DNA of 39,587 nucleotides, from NCBI GenBank assembly GCA_947856675.1, contig CANUCM010000058.1:1-39587 (forward strand), in the 5' to 3' direction. The notes below the pieces were generated by a model, which was not told the DNA's origin, did not search any database, and was given only the letters and a program-made list of their open reading frames with translations. Origin of the DNA: an uncultured Clostridia bacterium (lineage in GTDB: Bacteria > Bacillota > Clostridia > Oscillospirales > Butyricicoccaceae). The position numbers and the translations under genes are program-made. Positions within the stretch are counted from its first letter, which is position 1; every line of letters begins with the position of its first letter. This document shows positions 14,351 to 22,952 of the stretch, in pieces.

Positions 14351-14697
14351 AGGGGTCCTCCGTGTGTTTTGATATAGTATTCTTCGCCGTTCCACATATG
14401 GCGGGACAGATCGACGCACCCGTCTGAAGTAAAACGGATTCCCTCTTCTTCCAGAAGGATGCGCTGGCGGTTGACTCCGCCGAAAGCAAAGGCCGGGGAT
14501 AATGCGCCAAAACGATTGACTACGCGGTGGCACGGGATGATGCCCGGGCGTGGGTTGACATGCAAAGCATATCCAACCACGCGGGAAAGGCGCGGGTTTC
14601 CCATAAGCCGGGCGATTTGGCCGTATGTGGTGACGTATCCCTTCGGTATGCAGCAGACAATTTCATATACGGTGGAAAAGGTATTTTGCTTTGACAT
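14347..14697 (-). CDS. Short MGMT-family alkyltransferase-like protein
   Basis: A 116-residue protein with only the helix-turn-helix DNA-binding domain of O6-alkylguanine transferases. Unlike most ATL proteins, where the Cys is replaced by Trp or Ala, it keeps PCHR with Cys56. It may therefore still accept alkyl groups or act as a damage sensor. The segment [17 protein letters not shown] is the core motif. It overlaps mntP by four bases and follows queA with a 23-base gap. A second full-length enzyme (ogt) is encoded at 8376-8879. Confidence 0.9.
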   Translation of the reverse strand: MSKQNTFSTVYEIVCCIPKGYVTTYGQIARLMGNPRLSRVVGYALHVNPRPGIIPCHRVVNRFGALSPAFAFGGVNRQRILLEEEGIRFTSDGCVDLSRHMWNGEEYYIKTHGGPL

Positions 14698-14720
14698 GGC
14701 AACTGTCCTTTTGCACTGGA

Positions 14721-15758
14721 CTACAAAATCAACATGGCGTCGCCAAAGCTGAAAAAGCGGTAGCGTTCGGCAACAGCCTGGCGGTAAGCCGATAAAATGT
14801 GTTCCCTGGAGGCAAATGCGGATACCAGCATGATAAGCGTACTCTCAGGCAGGTGGAAATTGGTGATAAGGCCGTCGATTCCGCGAAAGCGGTAGCCGGG
14901 ATAAATAAAGATGCTTGTTTCGCCGCTTCCGGCATGGGTGTTTCCTTCATCGTCCGTGACGGATTCCAGCGTACGGCAGGACGTTGTCCCAACAGCAATT
15001 ACCCGTCCGCCATTCCGGCGGGTTTCGTTGATTGTCTGTGCCGCTTCTGGTGAAACGTGGTATTGCTCCGTGTGCATGACGTGGTCGGTAATGAGATCCT
15101 CTTTGACCGGTCGGAATGTGCCCAGCCCTACATGGAGGGTAATGGAAACAACCGAAACACCCTGCATGCGGATGGTATCAAGCAGCTCCTGCGTAAAATG
15201 GAGGCCGGCAGTGGGAGCAGCTGCGGAACCGGCCTCTTTGCAATATACTGTTTGGTAACGATCTTTATCTGCCAGGCGTTCCTTGATGTAATGCGGCAGC
15301 GGCATGGTGCCCAGCCTGTCAAGAATCTCAGAAAAGATCCCTTCATACGAAAAACGGATCATCCGGTTCCCTGTTTCCAAAACGTCAATGACTTCGCCGC
15401 GAAGCTGACCGCCGCCAAAGCTGACCTTGGCCCCGGTGCGCATTTTCTTTCCGGGAAAAACGATGCATTCCCACACGTTTCCGGAGGGGTTTTTCAGCAA
15501 AAGAACTTCCACGGCCCCACCTGTTCCCTCTTTTTCCCCATACAGCCGTGCCGGGAGGACTTTGGTGTCGTTGATGACCAGGCAGTCTCCCGGGCGAAGG
15601 TAGCTGCATATATCATAAAAATGCTTATGCTCCACCTTGCCGGATCGCCGGTCAAGCACCATCATTCGTGAATGATCCCGCTGTTCGATGGGGGTCTGTG
15701 CAATCAACTCCGGAGGGAGCTCGTAATAGTAATCGCTTTTTCTCATTCCGTCTGTCAT
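14721..15758 (-). CDS. queA: S-adenosylmethionine:tRNA ribosyltransferase-isomerase
   Basis: Converts preQ1-tRNA to epoxyqueuosine-tRNA using the ribose of SAM, the step after Tgt. The 345-residue protein has normal length and family motifs: [15 protein letters not shown] at the N-terminus, [19 protein letters not shown], and [25 protein letters not shown] is in the middle and [16 protein letters not shown] near the end. It begins 3 bases after the stop of the SpoIID-like gene, so it is in the same operon. Other queuosine genes (queC-E, queG/H) are not in the window; salvage or distant genes would supply them. Confidence 0.98.
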   Translation of the reverse strand: MTDGMRKSDYYYELPPELIAQTPIEQRDHSRMMVLDRRSGKVEHKHFYDICSYLRPGDCLVINDTKVLPARLYGEKEGTGGAVEVLLLKNPSGNVWECIVFPGKKMRTGAKVSFGGGQLRGEVIDVLETGNRMIRFSYEGIFSEILDRLGTMPLPHYIKERLADKDRYQTVYCKEAGSAAAPTAGLHFTQELLDTIRMQGVSVVSITLHVGLGTFRPVKEDLITDHVMHTEQYHVSPEAAQTINETRRNGGRVIAVGTTSCRTLESVTDDEGNTHAGSGETSIFIYPGYRFRGIDGLITNFHLPESTLIMLVSAFASREHILSAYRQAVAERYRFFSFGDAMLIL

Positions 15759-15761
15759 AGG

Positions 15762-17414
15762 TTAATTCGCAGGACCAACCTGCACTCCTGTAAAATAGAA
15801 TTTTATGATTTCGTCATAGGAAAACCCCAGTTTGGCCATTGCGTTGGCGCCGCACTGACTCATGCCGATATTGTGCCCGGCTCCTGTTCCGCTGATGGTG
15901 TATACACCCGAACCGCTGCCGGAAAGGTCAAGGGCAGAGATCTTTTTGTCTCCGGAAATCACATACAGCCCGGAGCCGTTTAAAGCGGCAGGGGTTTTGT
16001 CAGAGCCGATGGCATAGTATTGACTGATGGACTTGTCAAGCCAGGTGTCGTTGACATACAGCCGGGAGTCGCTGGTGATGGTGTAGCGATGGCTGTTGAT
16101 GCGTTTGGTGCTGGAAGATGTATTCAGACAGGTCCGGGCTTTATCTCCGGAAAAAACCAGAGTTTCCCCGTTTTCCTGGACAAATGTTACCTCGTTGACA
16201 TTGCCGGCCGGGGTAATGCCGCTGGCATAAAAGTCCACGATTTCGGAAACATTGTAGCCTTTGCTTTTTAAAATAGAGGCGACTTCGTCAAGAGTAAGGG
16301 TAAAGCTGTAGGGGCGAAAATCTGTCAGGTACTTGTCTTCCACCGCCTTGAGGTATGGGATGTCGCTGCCCCAGATGTTTTTTACATCTTCTGTCCAGCC
16401 GCCGCTGGAGGCGTGATAAAAGGTCTCGGCCGGCTTTCCCTCATAAGTGATGTACAGGCCGGAAACCGCTTCTACAGCGCTGTCAGAATTGGCGGAGGCG
16501 TTTTGCGTGCCGTAATAGACCTGGCAGTCGGTCGTGTTGCACAGGTCAAATCCCTGGGACTTGTGTTTGCCGATGCTGTTGACCGCATAGGATTTTGCGC
16601 ACAGCGCCTGAGCTTTCAGGGCTTCCACCGGCCAGCTGGGGCTCATTTCGTAAGGAATGACGCCTTTCAGGTAATCATCCATGCTGACGACGTTAATGAC
16701 CGTGATATCATTGCCGCTGACCCGGCTGTACTCAAAGCCGCCGTAGTATGTATGGTTTTTAAACCATGTTTTTTGCGAGTTCGGAAGGATGCCCAGAGCC
16801 TGTCCGCCCATATCCAGTTCAAACAGGATGGTGTTGGTTTCGGTGATAGTGACCGTATAGCAGCTGCGGCTTTCTCCGACGGTTGACGCTGTCGAACCGG
16901 TGATGGAAGAAACCCTGGCAGAGTCTGCTGCAGCTTCAATGGCAGAAGTATAGTTTCCGGCACGGACGCGGTAACCGGCTGAGGTATACGCGACAAAAGC
17001 CGGGATCCCTGCCGAAGTCAGAGAGGCAGCCAGATTTTGCGCAGCGGCCAGTGAAGCGGGCACGGAATCCAGCTGCAGGTGGTAGGCCCCGATGACGCTG
17101 TTGTAAGAGGAAGGTTTGGAATCGTAATACACCTTTCCGGAGCCGATGTAAATATTTTTATCTTTGACAACCGTAAGATAGATTTCGTCGGTCTGCAGCA
17201 ATGGAATGAAATTGCGGCTGCTGTCATAATATCCAAGCTGATATCCGCTTGCCATGCCCGCAACATTTTGAAGGTTGGCGGAGATCATGGCGTTGGTTCC
17301 GTAATAAAGGCCGATCTTCAGGGGGGGATCGGCTTCCAGCGCGCACACGGAGGACAGCGGAATGGCAGAAAACAGGATGGCTGCTGCAATGAAAAGGGCA
17401 AGGGATTTTTTCAT
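15762..17414 (-). CDS. SpoIID/LytB-family protein with SPOR-like region
   Basis: A 550-residue exported protein. A signal peptide (about residues 1-26, ending at SVCA) is followed by a SPOR-like segment (~125-165, YRVRAGNYTSAIEAAADSAR) that may bind peptidoglycan. The SpoIID domain is ~215-385 (PYEMSPSWPVEALKAQALCAKSYA with the candidate catalytic Glu), and the C-terminal part contains HNIGMSQCGANAMAKLGFS. SpoIID is a lytic transglycosylase needed for engulfment; LytB relatives modify amidases. It is longer than Bacillus SpoIID (~340 residues), with extra N- and C-terminal parts. Gene symbol is withheld because several paralogs occur in clostridia. ATG 17414 follows GAGGTGG. It leads the operon that continues with queA. 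Confidence 0.9.
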   Translation of the reverse strand: MKKSLALFIAAAILFSAIPLSSVCALEADPPLKIGLYYGTNAMISANLQNVAGMASGYQLGYYDSSRNFIPLLQTDEIYLTVVKDKNIYIGSGKVYYDSKPSSYNSVIGAYHLQLDSVPASLAAAQNLAASLTSAGIPAFVAYTSAGYRVRAGNYTSAIEAAADSARVSSITGSTASTVGESRSCYTVTITETNTILFELDMGGQALGILPNSQKTWFKNHTYYGGFEYSRVSGNDITVINVVSMDDYLKGVIPYEMSPSWPVEALKAQALCAKSYAVNSIGKHKSQGFDLCNTTDCQVYYGTQNASANSDSAVEAVSGLYITYEGKPAETFYHASSGGWTEDVKNIWGSDIPYLKAVEDKYLTDFRPYSFTLTLDEVASILKSKGYNVSEIVDFYASGITPAGNVNEVTFVQENGETLVFSGDKARTCLNTSSSTKRINSHRYTITSDSRLYVNDTWLDKSISQYYAIGSDKTPAALNGSGLYVISGDKKISALDLSGSGSGVYTISGTGAGHNIGMSQCGANAMAKLGFSYDEIIKFYFTGVQVGPAN

Positions 17415-17461
17415 GTTCCACCTCACAGGCACAAAAAAGAGAAAAAAGTCATATCTTATAT

Positions 17462-17490
17462 ATTATACAGTAAAACGCCCAAAGGTTCAA
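17462..17490 (-). promoter_or_regulatory. Promoter of the spoIID-like/queA/radA operon
   Basis: On the minus strand TTGAAC (17490-17485), 17-base spacer, TATAAT (17467-17462), about 48 bases upstream of ATG 17414. It is a good vegetative promoter for the six-gene unit. Confidence 0.75.
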
Positions 17491-17508
17491 TCATTTTAAA
17501 GACAACAG

Positions 17509-17537
17509 AGAGCCTCTGTCTTTATGACAGAGGCTCT
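17509..17537. terminator. Hairpin downstream of tyrS
   Basis: A perfect 12-bp stem AGAGCCTCTGTC / GACAGAGGCTCT (17509-17520, 17526-17537) with a 5-base loop. Flanking T runs are short in both directions (TTTAAAATT on plus; CTGTTGTCTTT on minus). It lies seven bases after the tyrS stop and is the likely 3' end of that transcript. Confidence 0.65.
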
Positions 17538-17543
17538 TTAAAA

Positions 17544-18770
17544 TTATCGGAGCGTGATGCGGTGGAAGGTTTTTTTGCCTTTGCGGATAATAAAATCGCC
17601 GCTGCGGATATCATCGGGGGTAAAAGCCTGCATGGGTGAGGCGATTTTGTTTTCTCCCACAAACACGCCGCCCTGATCCACAAGGCGCCGGCCATCTCCC
17701 TTGGAAGAAATCAGGCCTGCTTTCAGCATGAGGTCGAGAATGGTGAGGCTGCCGGAAGCAAAGTCGCTTTCGTACAGCTCAGTGGTGGGAACGTTGCTCA
17801 AATCAGAAGATCCGCCGAACAGAGCCTGGCTGGCCTGGCGTGCCTTTTCTGCTTCTTCCCCGCCGTGCACCAGCGTGGTCAGCTCAAGAGCCAAAATCTC
17901 TTTGGCCCGGTTGAGCTGACTTCCCTGCCACTGCTCCATGGCGGCAATTTCATCCAGCGGCACATCGGTCAGCATGCGCAGGCAGCGGATGACATCGGCA
18001 TCATCCACATTGCGCCAGTACTGGTAAAAATCGTACGGGCTGGTTTTTTCGGGATCAAGCCACACGGCACCCGCCTGGGTTTTGCCCATTTTTTTGCCTT
18101 CGGAAGTAAGCAGCAGCGTAATGGTCAGGCCGTAGGCATTTTTCCCCAGCTTTCTGCGGATGAGCTCGGTGCCGCCGAGGATGTTGGACCATTGATCATC
18201 GCCGCCGCACTGCAGGTTGCAGCCCACCGTCTGAAACATGTGGTAAAAGTCATAGCTCTGCATGATCATATAGTTAAACTCAAGGAAAGACAGCCCTTTT
18301 TCCATGCGCTGCTTATAACATTCGGCTCGCAGCATGTTGTTGACGGAAAAGCAGGCGCCTACCTCGCGGAGAAGCTCCACGTAATTGAGCTTTAAAAGCC
18401 AGTCAGCATTGTTCAGCATCAGGGCCCTGCCCTCAGAAAAGTCAATAAACTTGCTCATCTGGACCTTAAAGCGTTCACAGTTGTGGCGGATGGTTTCCAC
18501 GCTCATCACCTGCCGCATATCCGTACGGCCGGAAGGGTCGCCGACCATGCCGGTTCCCCCGCCAATCAGAGCGATGGGGCGGTTGCCGGCGCGCTGCATG
18601 CGCCGCATGAGGTTCAGCGCCATAAAATGCCCGACATGCAGGGAGTCGGCGGTAGGGTCGAATCCAATATAGAACGTGGCCTTGCCATTGTTGATGAGTT
18701 CTTTGATTTCCTCTTCATCCGTTACCTGCGCGATAAGCCCGCGGGCCTGCAGTTCTTCGTACAGCGTCAT
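17544..18770 (-). CDS. tyrS: Tyrosyl-tRNA synthetase
   Basis: A 408-residue class I aminoacyl-tRNA synthetase. It has the HIGH-like HVGHFMAL motif, FYIGFDPTADSLHVGH, the tyrosine site YDFYHMF with QCGGDDQWSN, and the KMSKS-equivalent GKKMGKT. The C-terminal ~70 residues form the S4-like tRNA-binding domain (GRRLVDQGGVFVGENKI). Length and motifs are normal. A T-box leader with Tyr specifier precedes it, so synthesis rises when tRNA-Tyr is uncharged. The gene is monocistronic, between that leader and the hairpin at 17509. Confidence 0.98.
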   Translation of the reverse strand: MTLYEELQARGLIAQVTDEEEIKELINNGKATFYIGFDPTADSLHVGHFMALNLMRRMQRAGNRPIALIGGGTGMVGDPSGRTDMRQVMSVETIRHNCERFKVQMSKFIDFSEGRALMLNNADWLLKLNYVELLREVGACFSVNNMLRAECYKQRMEKGLSFLEFNYMIMQSYDFYHMFQTVGCNLQCGGDDQWSNILGGTELIRRKLGKNAYGLTITLLLTSEGKKMGKTQAGAVWLDPEKTSPYDFYQYWRNVDDADVIRCLRMLTDVPLDEIAAMEQWQGSQLNRAKEILALELTTLVHGGEEAEKARQASQALFGGSSDLSNVPTTELYESDFASGSLTILDLMLKAGLISSKGDGRRLVDQGGVFVGENKIASPMQAFTPDDIRSGDFIIRKGKKTFHRITLR

Positions 18771-18789
18771 ACTATAACGTCCCTTCTTT

Positions 18790-19069
18790 TAAAATAAACA
18801 AAGCCCCCTGCGTACAGGACGCAGAGGGCGAAAAATCGCGGTACCACCTCAGTTTGCACGCCAAATCACTTTGGCTGCCTCATGAAGCACAATCATGCTT
18901 CTGCGCTGTAACGGGCGCGCCCGTGGTCTCCTACCACCGAAGATCGGCTTCAAAAACCCTGCTCACAAAGGTATTTCACGGGGCGGCTTTACCCGCTTTC
19001 ACCGGCCGCGGGCTCTCTGAAAAACCGTATTCCGCTACTTCTTTTGTTCATCGCGTTTTTCGTATAACA
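18790..19069 (-). promoter_or_regulatory. Tyr-specific T-box leader of tyrS
   Basis: The minus-strand leader has the T-box core TGAGGTGGTACCGCGA, complementary to plus positions 18836-18851. It is followed by a terminator hairpin with arms 18803-18813 and 18819-18829 and a T-rich tail (TTTGTTTATTTT). In stem I, GAGAG and GGTGAAAGCGGG elements are present. The sequence GTGAAATACCTTTGTGAGC puts TAC (18973-18971) in the specifier position, matching tyrosine. Uncharged tRNA-Tyr should stabilise the antiterminator. The leader runs about 280 nt from its promoter. Confidence 0.95.
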
Positions 19070-19075
19070 AGGGGT

Positions 19076-19104
19076 ATTATATCGGATCAGCAGGGGTTTG
19101 TCAA
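19076..19104 (-). promoter_or_regulatory. Consensus promoter of the tyrS T-box transcript
   Basis: Minus strand TTGACA (19104-19099), 17-base spacer, TATAAT (19081-19076). Both boxes are perfect consensus. The -35 box lies inside the last codons of recN, so the upstream operon and the tyrS unit abut. Confidence 0.9.
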
Positions 19105-20802
19105 CAGGCTGTTTTTTCGTTCCTGGGCCAGACGCAGCATTTCCCCGGCGTTGACAAGCGCCGCATCCGTAATGCTGGAGCCGGCTGTCAGGCGTGTCAG
19201 TTCGCGGATTCTCCCCTCCTTGTCCAGGGGCTCTACACTGGTATAGGTCTTTCCGCCGCGGGATTCTTTACTGATGGCAAACTGGTGGTCGGCCAGCGCG
19301 GCAATTTGCGGGAGATGCGTGACGCATAACACCTGTCGGGATGCTGAAATACAAAACAGCTTTTCTCCGACTTTGCTCGCCGCGCGCCCGCTGACGCCGG
19401 CATCCACTTCGTCAAACACTGCGGTGACTCCGGCGTCTCCCTGCGAGAGGACGTTGCGCAAAGCGAGCATCATGCGGGAAAGCTCACCGCCGGATGCGAC
19501 TTTGCTGAGCGGCTTCAGCGCTTCCCCGCTGTTGGCGGAAAGCAAAAACCGAACGGTGTCGCAGCCGCGGCGGGAAAAGCGGGTCTGGCCGTGATTCAAC
19601 GAACAGTCGATTTCCACCCCAAAGCGAGCGGAGGGCATGTCCATTTGTGCCAGCTGGGATTCCATCTGGGCGCACAGTGCATTGGCGGCCTCGCTGCGGG
19701 CTGCGTTCAGCTGAAGTGCAAGCTCATACACAACATTGCGTTTTTCGGCGTAGGCCGACTTGAGCTCATCCAGGCTTTCGTCCGCCTGCTGCAGGCTGTC
19801 AAGCTCCTGGTTCAGAGAAGGCAGCAGTTCAGACAGCTGATCCGGCGCAAGGCCGTATTTTCGTTCAAGCCGGGAGAAAAGCTCCAGGCGCTGCTCAATA
19901 CCTTCCAGCTCTCCGGGCGTAAACGCCATGGAAGACAGCAAGGTTGACAGCTCAGAAGACAAATCACATGCCAGGACAGAAAGCTCCGCTGCTCGCTCTG
20001 CAGCGGCAGAAAGCGCGGGCGAATATTTTTCGGCAGAGCGCAGGAGCTTTTCCGCTTCGGCCAGCTTATCGGAAACCCCGGGCTCGTCTTCCGAACCTTC
20101 AAAAATAAATCCGGCGCCGCTCAGCGCCTGCACCAGCTTTTCCGCGTGCACCAGCTCAGTTCTGCGGGACAAAAGATCGTCCTGTTCCCCGCGGCGTATC
20201 TGAGCGGCAGACAGCTCTAAAATCTGCTCCTCCAATTCCGCAGCACGGCGCTGTTTTTCGGCGGCGCTCAAAGACAAAGAACGGATGCGGCGGTTTAAAT
20301 GCAGCAGCTCGTCATAGCGGGCCTGGTAGGATTCCAAAAGCTCCTGAAAGCCGGCAAAGGCATCGAGATATTCAATGTGGAATTGCTCGTCCAAAAGATG
20401 CTGTCCGTCGTGCTGGCCATGGATGTTTACGAGAAAAGAGCCCAGTTCGCGCAGCATTGACAGCGTGGCCGGCTGGCCGTTGACACGGCACAGGTTTTTG
20501 CCGTCCGAAGTCATTTCGCGCTTGATGACAAGGCAGCCATCCTCGGCGGGAACTCCCAGCTCGGCGGCCTTGTGCAAAGCGGCTTCAGGCAGCTCGGAGA
20601 AAAAGGCGCAGACAGAGGCACGGGTCTGCCCTGTTCGAATCAAATCCCGGCTCATGCGGGAACCAAGGACGGCGTTCAGCGCGTCGATGATGATGGATTT
20701 ACCGGCTCCGGTTTCGCCGGAAAGCACAGAAAAACCCGCCGAAAACTCAATGTCGGCGTGCTCAATGACGGCAATATTCTCAATTTGCAGTCGTGAAAGC
20801 AT
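19087..20802 (-). CDS. recN: DNA repair protein RecN
   Basis: SMC-like ATPase that acts early at DNA double-strand breaks. The 571-residue protein has Walker A GETGAGKS near the N-terminus, a long coiled-coil middle rich in Glu/Ala/Leu (~150-350), an SGGELSRMMLALRN signature, and the Walker B FDEVDAGVSG. It is normal in length. It is the last gene of the nusB-xseA-ispA-dxs operon and begins 18 bases after argR. argR-recN linkage is a standard arrangement in Firmicutes. The tyrS promoter -35 box lies in its final codons. Confidence 0.98.
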   Translation of the reverse strand: MLSRLQIENIAVIEHADIEFSAGFSVLSGETGAGKSIIIDALNAVLGSRMSRDLIRTGQTRASVCAFFSELPEAALHKAAELGVPAEDGCLVIKREMTSDGKNLCRVNGQPATLSMLRELGSFLVNIHGQHDGQHLLDEQFHIEYLDAFAGFQELLESYQARYDELLHLNRRIRSLSLSAAEKQRRAAELEEQILELSAAQIRRGEQDDLLSRRTELVHAEKLVQALSGAGFIFEGSEDEPGVSDKLAEAEKLLRSAEKYSPALSAAAERAAELSVLACDLSSELSTLLSSMAFTPGELEGIEQRLELFSRLERKYGLAPDQLSELLPSLNQELDSLQQADESLDELKSAYAEKRNVVYELALQLNAARSEAANALCAQMESQLAQMDMPSARFGVEIDCSLNHGQTRFSRRGCDTVRFLLSANSGEALKPLSKVASGGELSRMMLALRNVLSQGDAGVTAVFDEVDAGVSGRAASKVGEKLFCISASRQVLCVTHLPQIAALADHQFAISKESRGGKTYTSVEPLDKEGRIRELTRLTAGSSITDAALVNAGEMLRLAQERKNSLLTNPC

Positions 20803-20820
20803 GATGCGGGCCCCCGCTTG

Positions 20821-21273
20821 TTATTGAAGCATATCCTCTGCGAGTTTGCAAAATTTCATGGCATGATCGTTGTCGCGCAAAATGATGAGGATTGTGTCAT
20901 CGCCGGCCAGGGTGCCGATAATTTCTTCAATCTTCATGGTGTCGATGGCGTAAGCGGCGGCGTTGGCCATACCGGTCAGGGTGCGGACAATGACCAGGTT
21001 TTGAGCGCGATCGATTTTGATAACACATTCCCGGAAAATATTTTTTAGCCGCGGCATAAAACCGGAGTCGGTGTTCATTTCCGGAGTGGAGTACTTATAG
21101 CCTCCGGTGACCGACGCGACTTTAACCAGCCGCAGCTCTTTGATATCGCGGGAAATGGTGGCCTGCGTCGTGGGGTATCCCACAGCCTTCAGGCGATCGG
21201 ACAGTTCCTTTTGTGTTTTTACCTCGTTGTTCGTAATAATGTCTACAATGGCGGCTTGTCGCTGAAATTTCAT
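20821..21273 (-). CDS. argR: Arginine repressor ArgR/AhrC
   Basis: Hexameric, arginine-responsive regulator. The 150-residue protein has an N-terminal winged helix with YPTTQATISRDIKELRLVKV and a C-terminal oligomerisation and arginine-binding domain with GTLAGDDTILIIL. Length is standard. It overlaps the NAD kinase gene by four bases and precedes recN, as in Bacillus. No arginine genes are in the window, so the regulon lies elsewhere. No ARG-box was sought successfully near it. Confidence 0.97.
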   Translation of the reverse strand: MKFQRQAAIVDIITNNEVKTQKELSDRLKAVGYPTTQATISRDIKELRLVKVASVTGGYKYSTPEMNTDSGFMPRLKNIFRECVIKIDRAQNLVIVRTLTGMANAAAYAIDTMKIEEIIGTLAGDDTILIILRDNDHAMKFCKLAEDMLQ

Positions 21274-22151
21274 ACGTCTACCCTTTCGTTGGACAGTTTT
21301 TTACGAATGATTTCGTAAAACCCAAGTTCTTTAATTCGGATGAGGGACAATTCTGCCGCTGAGCGGCGGATGACAATGGAATGGCCAGGCTCTACTTCAA
21401 AGGACTGGTAGCCGTCGACAGACAAATGGACGGAGTTTTCCTGCAGAGGGGGTGTAATGCGGATCTCCTTGTCAGCACCCAAAATAACAGACTTGATGTT
21501 GAGCGAGTGCGGACATATGGGAGTAATGGCCATGCAGGCAGAGGAAGGCTCTATAATGGGCCCGCCGGCAGAAAGAGAATACGCCGTGGAGCCCGTTGGC
21601 GTGCAGACAATGACTCCGTCTGCGCTTAAAAACAGAGTTTTTTTGCCGTTTACAAAAACATTCAGCTTGATCACGCGGGAAACAATCCCTTTGGACACGA
21701 CAGCGTCGTTCAGGCCTTCCGCTTCAAACAGGGTTTCCCCTTCTGCGTTGACAACGCGCACGTTGATCATCATTCGGGAGTCAAGCCAGAATGCGCCGCT
21801 GCGTACTTTTTCAATTTCCCACAGCTCCTGCATTTCAAGCTCGCTCATAAATCCCATGGTACCGACATTGATGCCAAGAATGGGCTTCTGATGTAAAGCG
21901 GCCGCCTGAGCCAGCCGTAAAATCGTGCCGTCGCCGCCAACCACAACGGCAAAATCGCACGTTCTAAGCGCTTCGCCTTCGTCGCAGAAAACCGCCTTTT
22001 CGCCGAGCAAAGCGCCAAGGCGGGGCTCGAGGTCTTTGCTCAAAAAGACTTTAAAGCCAAAACTGCGAATAGCCGATACGATTGTAGGCGTAACATGAAG
22101 TGTCTTTTCCCGGGTGGGGTTTGGACGAATCAACACTTTTTCCATTACCAA
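21270..22151 (-). CDS. nadK: NAD kinase
   Basis: Phosphorylates NAD to NADP. The 293-residue protein carries VVVGGDGTILRLA (GGDG motif), NVGTMGFM, LNDAVVSKG, and TPTGSTAYSLSAGGPI. I start at TTG 22151 because GAGGTGG lies 6 bases upstream; ATG 22145 is an alternative. It follows tlyA without a gap and overlaps argR by four bases. This tlyA-nadK-argR-recN order is typical of Firmicutes. Confidence 0.97.
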   Translation of the reverse strand: MVMEKVLIRPNPTREKTLHVTPTIVSAIRSFGFKVFLSKDLEPRLGALLGEKAVFCDEGEALRTCDFAVVVGGDGTILRLAQAAALHQKPILGINVGTMGFMSELEMQELWEIEKVRSGAFWLDSRMMINVRVVNAEGETLFEAEGLNDAVVSKGIVSRVIKLNVFVNGKKTLFLSADGVIVCTPTGSTAYSLSAGGPIIEPSSACMAITPICPHSLNIKSVILGADKEIRITPPLQENSVHLSVDGYQSFEVEPGHSIVIRRSAAELSLIRIKELGFYEIIRKKLSNERVDV

Positions 22152-22952
22152 CTATAACCACCTCGCGTTTTCATGCGCCGCCCGTACCACACTGCAAACG
22201 TCCGGCATGCAGTCCTGATTGCGCATACGGAGCTGAGCGAGAAATTCAATGTTGCCCTCCGGGCCTTTAATGGGAGAATAGGTCAGTCCGCAAACAGAAA
22301 AGCCGATATTCCTTGCGGCGCTGAGCACCGTTTCAATGACTTCGATATGGGTTTCCGGTTCACGGACAACGCCTTTTTTGCCTACTTTTTCCCGGCCGGC
22401 CTCGAATTGCGGTTTAATTAAGGTCAGCATTTGTCCGTCCGGTTTCAGAAAACGGTATGCCACGGGCAAGACAAGCCGAAGGGAAATAAAGGAAACGTCG
22501 CAAACGGCAAGATCCAGCTGTTCGGGGATCTGTTCCTCTGTCACATAACGGATGTTTGTCCGTTCCAGGCAAATGACGCGCGGATCACTTCGCACGCTCC
22601 AGGCAAGCTGCCCATACCCGACGTCTACGGCATAAACTTTTGCTATGCCGCGCTGCAGAAGGCAGTCACTGAATCCGCCGGTGGACGCGCCTATGTCCAT
22701 GGCTGTCAGCCCGCAGGGGTCAACGCCGAAGGTGTCGAGCGCCTTTTCCAGCTTCAGGCCGCCCCGGCTGACATATTTCAGGCCGCCACGCACCTCAATC
22801 AAATCGTCGGGGGCGCACAACAGGCCGGCTTTGTCAGCTTTTTGATGGTTGACATAGACCACCCCGCTCATAATCACGGCTTTGGCCCGTTCGCGGCTGC
22901 TTTGCAGTCCGCGCTCTACCAACACTACATCCAGTCGCTTTTTATCACTCAA
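22152..22952 (-). CDS. tlyA: TlyA-family RNA methyltransferase
   Basis: A 266-residue protein with an N-terminal S4 RNA-binding domain (KKRLDVVLVERGLQSSRERA, SGVVYVNHQKA) and a Rossmann methyltransferase of the FtsJ/RrmJ type (MDIGASTGGFSDCLL, KPQFEAGREKVGKKGVVR). Relatives methylate 2'-O of rRNA (capreomycin target) or are called haemolysin A. The start appears to be TTG 22952, preceded by AGGAGGG and overlapping the last 8 bases of dxs. The open frame continues to 23042, but that upstream part lies inside dxs and does not resemble the family. It is co-transcribed with dxs and nadK. Confidence 0.95.
   Translation of the reverse strand: MSDKKRLDVVLVERGLQSSRERAKAVIMSGVVYVNHQKADKAGLLCAPDDLIEVRGGLKYVSRGGLKLEKALDTFGVDPCGLTAMDIGASTGGFSDCLLQRGIAKVYAVDVGYGQLAWSVRSDPRVICLERTNIRYVTEEQIPEQLDLAVCDVSFISLRLVLPVAYRFLKPDGQMLTLIKPQFEAGREKVGKKGVVREPETHIEVIETVLSAARNIGFSVCGLTYSPIKGPEGNIEFLAQLRMRNQDCMPDVCSVVRAAHENARWL

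Noticed and set aside
15057-15671. 204-codon plus-strand frame
   Set aside because: Antisense to queA, whose motifs are unmistakable.
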